From the NCBI GenBank assembly GCA_023432995.1, contig JAEZES010000135.1, positions 1 to 10,920 of the forward strand: DNA of 10,920 nucleotides, written 5' to 3'. Source of the stretch: Pseudomonadota bacterium. Its GTDB lineage: Bacteria > Pseudomonadota > Alphaproteobacteria > Sphingomonadales > Sphingomonadaceae. This document shows positions 1-6,010 of the stretch, in pieces. Positions within the stretch are counted from its first letter, which is position 1, and each line of letters starts with the position of its first letter. The position numbers and the translations under genes are program-made. The notes beneath the pieces were generated by a model. That model ran no database searches, was not told the origin of the DNA, and worked only from the letters and a program-made list of their open reading frames with translations.

Positions 1-20
1 GGATGGAATGCGCTGCAAAT

Positions 21-67
21 CCTCCCCCGTTTACGGGGGAGGTGGCCGCGCAGCGGCCGGAGGGGGC
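21..67 (+). repeat. Two-hairpin GC-rich intergenic repeat, copy 1
   Basis: This is a compact element with two perfect stems. The first pairs 21-29 with 34-42 (9 bp, loop TTTA). The second pairs 44-49 with 53-58 (6 bp, loop GCA). A purine-rich tail, GGAGGGGG, follows at 59-66. The same order (CTCCCC hairpin, TGG-type spacer, GC hairpin, GGAGGGG tail) occurs twice more at 5875-5995, so it is a dispersed repeat. Its tail lies 8 bases before the ATG at 75 and is the only good Shine-Dalgarno candidate for that gene. It may also end or protect an upstream transcript, but no T-run follows. Confidence 0.7.
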
Positions 68-74
68 CCGTGCA

Positions 75-287
75 ATGAAAATCTACGCCGCCGACAAATC
101 CGAGCTGATGCAGGTCACCAAGGTCGAGCGCCAGGGCGACAACCTCGTGCTCAAGGGCAAGGTGTTCGGCACGATGCCGATGGCCGCGACGCTGACGCCC
201 GAGGAAGCGCGCAACTTCCGCAAGCTGCTGACGCCGAAGCTCGCCTGGTTCCTCATCACGCTGCCGTTTCGCAAGGGAGGGAAATGA
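75..287 (+). CDS. Conserved small protein of unknown function (70 aa), coupled to the SDR gene
   Basis: I do not recognise a named family. The 70-residue product begins MKIYAADKSELMQV. It has a short N-terminal segment that looks beta-stranded (about residues 1-33), a TPEEARNFRKLL helix (41-52), and a hydrophobic tail AWFLITLPF (57-65) before a basic end RKGGK. The tail could be an interfacial or weak membrane segment. I chose the ATG at 75 over an in-frame upstream start at 3 because the upstream extension would be translated through the hairpin repeat and is low-complexity. The GGAGGGGG at 59-66 is well placed for 75. The TGA stop (285-287) shares one base with the ATG of the SDR gene, which suggests translational coupling and a joint role. 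Codon use and GC match its neighbours. Expression is likely; function is open. Confidence 0.7.
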   Translation: MKIYAADKSELMQVTKVERQGDNLVLKGKVFGTMPMAATLTPEEARNFRKLLTPKLAWFLITLPFRKGGK

Positions 288-1072
288 TGCGCCACCTGGG
301 CAAGACGATGATCGTGACCGGCGCCGCCGGCGCGATCGGCTTCGCCACCGCCGAGATCCTCTGCCGCGAAGGCGCGCGGGTGATGCTGGTCGACATCGCC
401 GGCGAGCGGCTCGAATCGTGCACCGAGGCGCTGCGCGCGGCCGGCCACGACGCGGTCGGCTACGTCGCCGACTGCGCCGACGAGGCCGCGGTCGCGGGTT
501 ACGTCCACGCGGCGATGGGCACGTTCGGCCGCATCGACGGGTTCTTCAACAACGCCGGGATCGAGGGCAGCCTCGCCCCGACTCACGCCTACGACATCGC
601 CGAATTCGACAACATCATCCGCGTCAACTTGCGCTCGATGTTCCTCGGCCTGCGCTTCGTCATCCCGCACATGGTCGCCGCCGGCAAGGGCGCGGTGGTC
701 AATACCGCCTCGATCGGCTCCGAGCGCGGGCTCGCCGGCGCCTGCGCTTACAACGCGGCCAAGCATGGCGTCGTCGGCCTGACCCGCACCGCGGCGAGCG
801 AAGTCGCGCAGAAGGGCGTGCGGGTAAACTGCGTCGAGCCCGGCGTGATCGAGACCCCGCTGCTCGTCGGCATGCTCGAGCAGATGTTCGATGGCGACGT
901 CCAGGCGGGGATGGACAAGCTCGGCCAGGTCGCCACGCTCAACCGCGTCGGCCAGCCGCGCGAGGTCGGCGACGTCGTCAGCTTCCTGCTGTCGGACGAG
1001 GCGAGCTACGTCAACGGCGCCCGCTGGGAGATCGACGGCGGCGCGCTGGCGACGATCAGGAACGACGTCTAG
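287..1072 (+). CDS. Classical short-chain dehydrogenase/reductase (SDR)
   Basis: This is an NAD(P)-dependent oxidoreductase of the classical SDR family, 261 aa, the usual length, and probably cytosolic. Numbered from the ATG at 287, it shows the Rossmann motif TGAAGAIG (11-18), Asp36 after the second strand (favouring NAD(H) over NADP(H)), NNAG (88-91), Asn114, Ser142, and the catalytic Tyr155-x3-Lys159 in YNAAK. PG follows at 185-186 and there is an IDGG C-terminus. All four catalytic residues (N, S, Y, K) are present, so it should be active. The substrate, an alcohol or ketone, cannot be told. An ATG at 284 is also in frame. I prefer 287 because GGAGG (276-280) is then 6 bases away rather than 3, and because it gives a one-base stop/start overlap with the 70-aa gene. 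It is on the opposite strand to the P450/GMC cluster and 1.5 kb from it, so a shared pathway is only a possibility. Confidence 0.95.
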   Translation: MRHLGKTMIVTGAAGAIGFATAEILCREGARVMLVDIAGERLESCTEALRAAGHDAVGYVADCADEAAVAGYVHAAMGTFGRIDGFFNNAGIEGSLAPTHAYDIAEFDNIIRVNLRSMFLGLRFVIPHMVAAGKGAVVNTASIGSERGLAGACAYNAAKHGVVGLTRTAASEVAQKGVRVNCVEPGVIETPLLVGMLEQMFDGDVQAGMDKLGQVATLNRVGQPREVGDVVSFLLSDEASYVNGARWEIDGGALATIRNDV

Positions 1073-1091
1073 GGAACGCCGGGCCCGTTCC
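1073..1091 (+). other. Hairpin just after the SDR stop codon
   Basis: GGAACG (1073-1078) pairs with CGTTCC (1086-1091) around a 7-base loop directly after the TAG. A competing 6-bp pairing joins 1079-1084 with 1099-1104. There is no T-run, so this is not a standard intrinsic terminator. It may attenuate or stabilise the end of the message. Confidence 0.3.
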
Positions 1092-1106
1092 GGCAGTTGC
1101 CCGGGC

Positions 1107-1268
1107 ATGGTCCACGAACCCACCGCCGCGGAAATCCGCGCCTACGCCGAGCGCCACCAGCTGACCGACGACCAGGCCCGCCGGCTGCTGTCCGAGCACG
1201 GAAACGACGAGACGAGCCTGTCGGAAGCGCTGCGGAGCCTGAAGCACTTCCTCAAGTCGCCGACTTAG
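1107..1268 (+). CDS. Small hypothetical protein (53 aa), DUF3606-like in its second half
   Basis: The product is 53 residues, highly charged, with no membrane segment or cysteines. Two helices are likely: EIRAYAERHQL (9-19) and a second part running from TDDQARRLL through HGNDETSLSEALRSLKHFL. The pattern 'DQARxLLxxHGND' followed by a helix resembles the C-terminal half of small DUF3606-type proteins of alpha-proteobacteria. That is a resemblance from memory, and function is unknown. The ATG at 1107 is 34 bases after the SDR stop. No clear Shine-Dalgarno precedes it, which is the main weakness of the call. It converges on the 58-aa gene with only 3 bases between the stop codons, typical of a real gene pair in a packed genome. 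Confidence 0.6.
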   Translation: MVHEPTAAEIRAYAERHQLTDDQARRLLSEHGNDETSLSEALRSLKHFLKSPT

Positions 1269-1271
1269 CGC

Positions 1272-1448
1272 TCAGCGATCGCCGCGGTCGCCGTGGCCGG
1301 GCTTCGATTTGCCCTTGGCCTCGCGCTTCCGGTCCTGCGCCAGCGAGCGGCCGACGTCGACGACTTCGTCGAAGCGGCCTTTGTCGTCGCGGCGCACGTA
1401 GCGCTTGTCGGTCCCGGTATCGATCAGTTCGCGCTTGCCACCAGCCAT
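1272..1448 (-). CDS. Small basic conserved protein (58 aa) coupled to exonuclease III
   Basis: This gene is short and easy to miss. It reads MAGGKRELIDTGTDKRYVRR at its start and ends in a Lys/Arg/Gly/Asp-rich tail (KREAKGKSKPGHGDRGDR). It is very hydrophilic and basic, without cysteines or hydrophobic stretches, and the tail is probably disordered. Its ATG lies one base past the TGA of the exonuclease III gene. A strong AGGAGA Shine-Dalgarno sits inside the end of that gene, so the two are surely co-transcribed and probably translationally coupled. A nucleic-acid-binding role would fit the charge and the partner, but that is inference. I recognise the general type as a small conserved protein of sphingomonads without a named function. 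Confidence 0.75.
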   Translation of the reverse strand: MAGGKRELIDTGTDKRYVRRDDKGRFDEVVDVGRSLAQDRKREAKGKSKPGHGDRGDR

Positions 1449-1449
1449 G

Positions 1450-2274
1450 TCAGGTCTCCTTCGCAGCCTTAACCTTCGGGACTCGCGATGGTTTCCGCTT
1501 GGGCTCGGCCAGCTCGACCCACACCGGCGCGTGGTCGCTGGTCTTGTCCCACCCGCGCACTTCGACGTCGACCTGGGCGTCGACCAGCCGCTTCGCCAGC
1601 GACGGGCTGAGCAGGAAATGGTCGATCCTCAGGCCCGCGTTGCGCGCGAACGCGTTCCGGAAGTAGTCCCAGAAGGTGTAGATCGTCGCCTCGCCGTGGA
1701 TCTGGCGCAGCGCATCGGTCCACCCTTGCCCGACCAGCCGGAACCACGCGGCGCGGACCTCGGGCGCGAACAGCGCGTCGTCGACCCAACGCTCGGGCTT
1801 GTAGACGTCGCGCTCGGTCGGCATGACGTTGAAGTCGCCCGCGAGCATCACCGGCAGCCCGCTCGCGAGCAGGCCTTCGGCATGCTCAATCAGTCGCTCG
1901 AACCAGCGCAGCTTGTAGTCGAACTTCGGCCCCGGCCGCGGGTTGCCGTTGGGCAGGTAGAGGCCGCCGATCAGCACGCCGTTGACCGCGGCCTCGATGT
2001 AGCGGCTGTGCGAGTCGTCGGGATCGCCGGGAAGCCCGCGGCGGGTCTCGTGGATCTCGCCGACGCGGCTGAGGATGGCGACGCCGTTCCAGCTCTTCTG
2101 CCCGTGCCAGACGGCATCGTAGCCGAGCTCGCGGATCGCCCGCTCGGGGAACTTCTCGTCGGGCGCCTTGAGCTCCTGCAGGCACACCACCTCGGGCCGG
2201 CGAAGCTCGAGCCAGCGCAGCAGCACCGGCAGCCGCCCGTTGACCCCGTTGACGTTGTAGGTCGCGATCTTCAC
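1450..2274 (-). CDS. xth: Exodeoxyribonuclease III (AP endonuclease, ExoIII family)
   Basis: This is a Mg-dependent endonuclease/exonuclease/phosphatase-fold enzyme of base excision repair. Family members cleave at abasic sites and degrade 3' ends of double-stranded DNA. At 274 aa it is close to the usual 260-270. Visible active-site residues are Asn7 (TYNVNG), Glu34 (LQELK), Tyr106 (LYLPNG), Asp147 and Asn149 (GDFNV), Asp218 (RIDHFLLSP), and Asp247-His248 (SDHAPV); the set is complete. The start is GTG at 2274. An in-frame TGA lies three codons upstream (2281-2283), so no longer form is possible. No strong Shine-Dalgarno is seen, which together with GTG suggests modest expression. The C-terminus carries a basic tail (KRKPSRVPKVKAAKET) beyond the catalytic core. 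The 58-aa gene follows one base later, and the YbiI-type gene diverges 90 bases upstream. Confidence 0.96.
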   Translation of the reverse strand: MKIATYNVNGVNGRLPVLLRWLELRRPEVVCLQELKAPDEKFPERAIRELGYDAVWHGQKSWNGVAILSRVGEIHETRRGLPGDPDDSHSRYIEAAVNGVLIGGLYLPNGNPRPGPKFDYKLRWFERLIEHAEGLLASGLPVMLAGDFNVMPTERDVYKPERWVDDALFAPEVRAAWFRLVGQGWTDALRQIHGEATIYTFWDYFRNAFARNAGLRIDHFLLSPSLAKRLVDAQVDVEVRGWDKTSDHAPVWVELAEPKRKPSRVPKVKAAKET

Positions 2275-2364
2275 CGCCGTTCAACGCTCGCCGGCCCGCG
2301 AGTGTCCGGCAAGGTGGAAACCGCGCGCGGCGTTCCCATGTTGTCCGTCGGAAAGGACAGCGGC

Positions 2365-2628
2365 ATGGCAGGCGGCTGGACGCGCGACGGCGCGGTGCAG
2401 GAGCAGATCGACGACACCGTCAAGGACGCGGTCTCGGCCGCGCGGGCGAACATGCCCGCCGGCGAGGGCGCGTCGTTCTGCGACGAGTGCGGCGAGCCGA
2501 TCCCCGAGGCCAGACGGGCGGCGCTGCCCGGCGTGCGCACCTGCGTGCCGTGCCAGACGGCGCGCGACGCGCGACGCGTGCCGGGCGGCATCAACCGCCG
2601 CGGTAGCAAGGACAGCCAGCTGCGCTAG
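2365..2628 (+). CDS. DksA/TraR C4-type zinc finger protein, YbiI family
   Basis: This 87-aa protein matches the E. coli YbiI type closely in layout: an N-terminus of form MAxGWxxDxAVxEQI, a helix with DAVSAARA, a four-cysteine zinc finger (Cys39, Cys42, Cys60, Cys63 in CDECG...CVPC), and the characteristic end NRRGSKDSQLR. DksA-like proteins bind RNA polymerase through its secondary channel. This short form lacks the long coiled coil with the DksA acidic tip, so a DksA-like transcription role is not shown. I chose the ATG at 2365 over an in-frame ATG at 2338 because GGAAAGGA (2350-2357) lies just before it and because the family begins at this Met. It is divergent from xth. Its stop is 7 bases from the stop of the VOC gene on the other strand. 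Confidence 0.9.
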   Translation: MAGGWTRDGAVQEQIDDTVKDAVSAARANMPAGEGASFCDECGEPIPEARRAALPGVRTCVPCQTARDARRVPGGINRRGSKDSQLR

Positions 2629-2635
2629 GCCGCGC

Positions 2636-2986
2636 TCAGCGCTCCGACACCCCGATCACGTTGCCCTCCGGGTCGGCGAAGTCCCAGCCGCCCCAAGGCC
2701 GGTGCAGGATCGTGACTCCCGCGGCGTTGAGCCGGTCGAGCTCGACGTCGGCGTTCTCGACCTCGAGGATCAGCTTGCAGCTCTGCGTTTCGCGCGGCGT
2801 CGGGTCTGGGCGCACGCCGAGGTGCGCCGGAATTGCGTGGAGCGCGAAGCGCGTCTCGCCGGTGTCGAACTCGACCCAGTCCTCGCGGCGCGTGTCCTCG
2901 ATCGGGCGGAAGCCGATCACGTCGCGGTAGAACGCGGTCTGCGCTTCGAGGTCGGCGGCGAACAGCATGGCCCCCGACAGCCGCAT
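2636..2986 (-). CDS. VOC-family (glyoxalase/bleomycin-resistance-like) protein
   Basis: This 116-aa single-domain VOC protein has two beta-alpha-beta modules: MLFAADLEAQTAFYRDVIGF (7-26) with the FD.GETRFALH strand region, then the LILEVENADVELDRLNAAG module (72-90) and the closing WDFADPEGNVIGVSE. Family members include glyoxalase I, extradiol dioxygenases, epimerases and antibiotic-binding proteins. The Glu in DPEGN is at the usual C-terminal metal position, but the first strand has GAMLF with no His or Gln where the first metal ligand normally sits. A binding or atypical role is therefore as likely as metal catalysis. It is the last gene of the run. Its ATG shares one base with the TGA of the dehydrogenase before it, so translation is coupled. 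Confidence 0.88.
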   Translation of the reverse strand: MRLSGAMLFAADLEAQTAFYRDVIGFRPIEDTRREDWVEFDTGETRFALHAIPAHLGVRPDPTPRETQSCKLILEVENADVELDRLNAAGVTILHRPWGGWDFADPEGNVIGVSER

Positions 2987-3870
2987 CACGCGCTCCTTTC
3001 CGGATCGAGCCCGGCGTCGGCCTCGACCACTTTGGCCATCTCGGTGAAGTCGGCGTCGTCGCCGTAAGTCGCCAGCACGCGCTCGAGCAGTGCGGCGAGG
3101 CGCTCGCCGGTTGGCAGCGGCACGCCGATCGCCTGCGCTTCCTCGAGCGCGAGCCGCGTATCCTTGAGGCTCAGCTGGGCCGAAAACCCGAAGTCGAACG
3201 TGCGCGGGAGCACCGCGCGCGGCCACTTGTCGCGCGTCGCCGAGTTGGCGCCGGTGCCGGCGTTGAGCACCTCGATCATCCGCGCCGGGTCGAGCCCGGC
3301 CTTGATCGCCAGTGTCATCGCCTCGGCGGTGGTGGCGATCGCCGACAGGCTGAGCAGGTTGTTGGCGAGCTTGGCCACCTGCCCCGCGCCCGGCGTCTCG
3401 CCCATGAAGAACGGGTTGCCGATGCGGTCGAGGATCGGCCGCACTTCGTCGTAGAACGCCGCCGGTCCGCCGACCATGATCGCCAGCGAGCCGAGCTCGG
3501 CGCCGCGGATTCCGCCCGATACCGGCGCGTCGAAGCTGGCGATGCCGCGCGGGGTCAGCAGCGCGTGCAGCTCCTGCGCCAGCCGCGGACCCGAGGTCGA
3601 CAGGTCGCAGACGATCCGCGGCGTCCCGCCCGCGAGCACCTCGTCGGCCGCCGCGCGCACGATCGGCGGCGTCGGCAGGCTCAACAGGACGATGTCGCAG
3701 CCCGCGCCGAGGGCGGCCGCCGAGCCCGCGGGTTCGGCGCCCTTCGCCACCAGCGCCTCGACGGCGGCCGGCGCGATGTCGTGCACCAGCAAGCGGTCGA
3801 CGTGGCCTATCAGCCGCGAGGCCATCGGTGCGCCCATCCGCCCGAGGCCGAGGAATCCGATCGTGGTCAT
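2986..3870 (-). CDS. NAD-type beta-hydroxyacid dehydrogenase (3-hydroxyisobutyrate dehydrogenase family)
   Basis: This 294-aa cytosolic enzyme oxidises a 2- or 3-hydroxyacid to the oxo acid or semialdehyde, or does the reverse reduction. The N-terminal Rossmann domain has GFLGLGRMGAPMA (5-17) and Asp31 after the second strand (LLVHDIAP), which points to NAD rather than NADP. The substrate signature DAPVSGG is at 114-120. The catalytic lysine is Lys167 in GAGQVAKLANN (161-171). A second conserved lysine is in SLKD (Lys236-Asp237). All key residues are in place. The family covers 3-hydroxyisobutyrate, tartronate semialdehyde and related substrates, and no one of these can be chosen. Its ATG overlaps the TGA of the upstream MBL gene by four bases (ATGA), so it belongs to the P450-MBL operon and may act on a hydroxyacid released by that hydrolase (inference). 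Confidence 0.93.
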   Translation of the reverse strand: MTTIGFLGLGRMGAPMASRLIGHVDRLLVHDIAPAAVEALVAKGAEPAGSAAALGAGCDIVLLSLPTPPIVRAAADEVLAGGTPRIVCDLSTSGPRLAQELHALLTPRGIASFDAPVSGGIRGAELGSLAIMVGGPAAFYDEVRPILDRIGNPFFMGETPGAGQVAKLANNLLSLSAIATTAEAMTLAIKAGLDPARMIEVLNAGTGANSATRDKWPRAVLPRTFDFGFSAQLSLKDTRLALEEAQAIGVPLPTGERLAALLERVLATYGDDADFTEMAKVVEADAGLDPERSA

Positions 3871-4676
3871 GGCTCCCTGGCGATAGGCACGATCGGCGGC
3901 AGGTCAACGCGGGCAATGTCGTTTTCGGCCGGGAAGCAGGCCAGCACCAGCGGGTCGTGCCCGGGAATCACCCGGTCGAGCGAGCCGCCGGCGAGGTCCA
4001 GCACGCGCTGCTGCGCGCGCAGGTAGGCTTGCTCGTCGACGAAGATCGGGAAGGGAATGCGCCGCGTCAGGTTGGCGTAGAGATGCGCCGCGTCGCTCGC
4101 CAGCACGACCGTGCCGCGCCGGGTCTCGCAGCACACCGCCATCAGCCCCGCGGTATGGCCGTCGCACAGCCGCAGCGCGATGCCGGGCGCGAACTCGGCG
4201 TCCCCGTCGTGAAACACGACCCGGTCGGCGTAGAGCTTGCGCACGAGTTGCGCGACCGGCTCGCCGTCGAACGGCGCACGCACGCCGTGGTCGCAGACGT
4301 GGCGGCCGGTGGCGAAGGCCATCTCGGCGTCCTGCACGTGAAACCGTGCGTTGGGGAACGTACTCAGCGATCCCGCGTGGTCGTAGTGCAGGTGGGTCAG
4401 GATCACGTCCTCGACCGAGAGGTGGTCGATCTCCGCGGCGCGCAGGCCGTCGTTGACCGAGCGCGTGATGACCCGACCGCGCGCCGCGGCGGCGTCCTCG
4501 CCGAAGCCGGTGTCGACGATGACCGGCGGATGCCCGTCGCGGTGGATCGCCCAGACGAAGTAGTCGAGCGGCATCGGCAGGTCGTGGTCGTCGACCGGGC
4601 GGGCGAAGTTGTTAACGGCGGTGCGCTCGTGCCGGGCGTACTTGATCGCATCGATCCGGATGACGGGCGAGGCCAT
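3867..4676 (-). CDS. MBL-fold metallo-hydrolase, lactonase-like (269 aa)
   Basis: This is a two-metal hydrolase of the metallo-beta-lactamase superfamily. The ligand set is complete: HLHYDH with His95, His97, Asp99 and His100; His174 in DGHTAG; Asp195 in ASDA; His240 in PGHD. The extras DTGFG (56-60), HYDHAG and the PGHDPLV ending resemble N-acyl-homoserine-lactone lactonases and 4-pyridoxolactonase-type enzymes. A lactone or ester is the likely substrate class. There is no signal peptide, so it is cytosolic. I took the ATG at 4676; an in-frame upstream ATG (4724) would overlap the P450 by 41 bases and add a low-complexity Ser/Arg stretch. Only 7 bases separate it from the P450 stop. No good Shine-Dalgarno is visible, so translation probably depends on ribosomes ending the P450. 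A hairpin covers that junction. Confidence 0.9.
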   Translation of the reverse strand: MASPVIRIDAIKYARHERTAVNNFARPVDDHDLPMPLDYFVWAIHRDGHPPVIVDTGFGEDAAAARGRVITRSVNDGLRAAEIDHLSVEDVILTHLHYDHAGSLSTFPNARFHVQDAEMAFATGRHVCDHGVRAPFDGEPVAQLVRKLYADRVVFHDGDAEFAPGIALRLCDGHTAGLMAVCCETRRGTVVLASDAAHLYANLTRRIPFPIFVDEQAYLRAQQRVLDLAGGSLDRVIPGHDPLVLACFPAENDIARVDLPPIVPIAREP

Positions 4677-4682
4677 GGTTAA

Positions 4683-4698
4683 CTCAAGCGAACTTGAG
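4683..4698 (-). other. Hairpin over the P450 stop codon at the P450-MBL junction
   Basis: CTCAAG (4683-4688) and CTTGAG (4693-4698) form a perfect 6-bp stem with a four-base loop that reads UUCG in the mRNA. The P450 TGA lies in the 3' arm, and the MBL ATG starts 6 bases beyond the stem. No T-run follows, so a terminator is unlikely. It could tune coupling or RNA processing between the two genes, or be chance. Confidence 0.4.
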
Positions 4699-5865
4699 CC
4701 TGACCGGCTGCCGGATCGGCCCATGCCCGACGGTCGTCATCCACGGCTCGTACGGACCCGCGAGTTCGATCGCCTCGACCTCGGCCACGATCGCCCCGAG
4801 CAGCGCCTGCGCCTCCATCGTCGCCAGCGTGCGGCCGACGCAGCCGTGGACGCCGTAGCCCCAACCGAGCGAGTGGCGGTTGTCGCGGTCGAGCCGGTAC
4901 TCGTCGGGCGCGTCCCAGAAGCGCGGGTCGCGGTTGGCGGCGGCGAACATCAGCCCGCAGCGCGTGCCGGCCGGGATCACATAGTCGTCGATCTCGACCT
5001 CGCGCGTGGTGATGCGCCCGGCCATCCGGCTCGGCGAATCCCATCGCAGCGATTCGTCGAACGCGGCGCGGACCTTCTTCGGCTCGGCGCGCAGCTTGGC
5101 GTATTCGCCGGGGAAAAGCGCCCAGGCCCTGAGCGCGTTGGCCATGGTGATGAAGGTCGTGTCAGCGCCGGCGCTGAGCACGGTCTGCAGCAGCAGCTTG
5201 GCCTCGGCCAGCGTCACCTGCCCGCTGTCCGACGCGGCGTAGATCGTCTCGCCGATCCCCGCTGGGTCGAGCGCCGAACGCTCGCACTGGGTCTCGAGCC
5301 AGTGGATCACGGCCGAGTAATCGTGCTGCATCGCCTGGTCGAACAGCTCGCCCGGCGGGCCCATCGTCGCCCAGACCATCTCCGAGAACCCGTGCATGTG
5401 CTCGCGGCCTTCCTCGGGCAGGCCGAGGATGTCGGGCAGGACCTGGAACACGTAGGCCTGGGCCACTTCGCCCACGGCGTCGACAGGCTCGCCCGCGCGC
5501 TCGCGCAGCCGCGCGAGCAGCGCCCGGGCGCGCTCTTCGAAGATGCCCTTGACCCGCTCGAGCGCGCGCGGGGAGAGCGCGTCCGCTATGACCTTGCGCA
5601 CCTGGGTGTGGCGCGGCGGGTCGTCGGTGAGGAGGATCTCGGGGCGCGGGCTGGTCGGGTCGTGCCATGGCCGCGAGGTGCTCGAGAACGCCTTCCAGTC
5701 GAGCAGGCCGGCCGAGACGTGCTGGTGGCGGCCGAGCATGTGGGTCCCGTCGGCCAGCCGCACCACCGCGGCGAACTCGCGCAGCGCGTCGTCGACCTCG
5801 CGCGCGTGGCGCACGGACTCGGGCGTGAAGATGCCGATCGCGTAGTCCGGGATGGGGCGGGTCAT
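4684..5865 (-). CDS. Cytochrome P450 monooxygenase (soluble, bacterial class I type)
   Basis: This heme-thiolate monooxygenase has 393 aa, the usual size for soluble bacterial P450s, and no membrane anchor. It shows the C-helix TDDPPRHTQVR (80-90), the I-helix AGADTT (232-237), the ExxR motif ESLR (271-274), and the heme-binding loop GWGYGVHGCVG (334-344) with Cys342 as the axial ligand. The first aromatic of the FxxGxxxCxG motif is Trp335 instead of Phe. The N-terminal region, including PWHDPTS before LLTDDPP, reminds me of CYP199-like aromatic acid P450s, but this is a loose impression. Electrons normally come from a ferredoxin and its reductase; neither is in the window. The start is the ATG at 5865, with GGAGGA ending 8 bases upstream; that site is the end of a hairpin repeat. 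Longer starts would translate the repeat. It is the first gene of the tight P450-MBL-dehydrogenase-VOC operon. Confidence 0.96.
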   Translation of the reverse strand: MTRPIPDYAIGIFTPESVRHAREVDDALREFAAVVRLADGTHMLGRHQHVSAGLLDWKAFSSTSRPWHDPTSPRPEILLTDDPPRHTQVRKVIADALSPRALERVKGIFEERARALLARLRERAGEPVDAVGEVAQAYVFQVLPDILGLPEEGREHMHGFSEMVWATMGPPGELFDQAMQHDYSAVIHWLETQCERSALDPAGIGETIYAASDSGQVTLAEAKLLLQTVLSAGADTTFITMANALRAWALFPGEYAKLRAEPKKVRAAFDESLRWDSPSRMAGRITTREVEIDDYVIPAGTRCGLMFAAANRDPRFWDAPDEYRLDRDNRHSLGWGYGVHGCVGRTLATMEAQALLGAIVAEVEAIELAGPYEPWMTTVGHGPIRQPVRLKFA

Positions 5866-5874
5866 TTCCTTGAT

Positions 5875-5995
5875 CCTCCCCTGCAAGGCGAGGGGGACCG
5901 CCGCCGAAGGCGGTGGTGGAGGGGTGTTCCCCTCCCGATGGGGCGACACCCCTCCGTCAGCCGCTGCGCGGCTGCCACCTCCCCTTGCAGGGGAG
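5875..5995. repeat. Inverted pair of two-hairpin GC-rich repeats (copies 2 and 3)
   Basis: Two copies face each other with an 18-base gap. Copy 2 on the + strand (5875-5927) has CCTCCCC pairing with GAGGGGG, a GC hairpin ACCGCC/GGCGGT (5897-5902 with 5909-5914), and the tail GGAGGGGTGT. Copy 3 on the - strand (5995-5946) has CTCCCC/GGGGAG (5979-5984 with 5990-5995), AGCCGC/GCGGCT (5959-5964 with 5968-5973), and the same tail GGAGGGGTGT. The gap holds another CCCC/GGGG pairing, so the whole 121 bp can fold into one long structure. It nearly fills the 145-bp space between the MBL gene (stop at 6011) and the P450 (start at 5865). It may partly end or stabilise the upstream message. Its left end supplies the P450 Shine-Dalgarno. 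Confidence 0.8.
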
Positions 5996-6010
5996 TATCG
6001 AAGCATGCCC

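Noticed and set aside
2608..2660. Shared terminator between the YbiI and VOC genes
   Set aside because: The 7-base gap and its surroundings hold only short GCGC-type pairings with no T-run on either strand, so no terminator can be supported.
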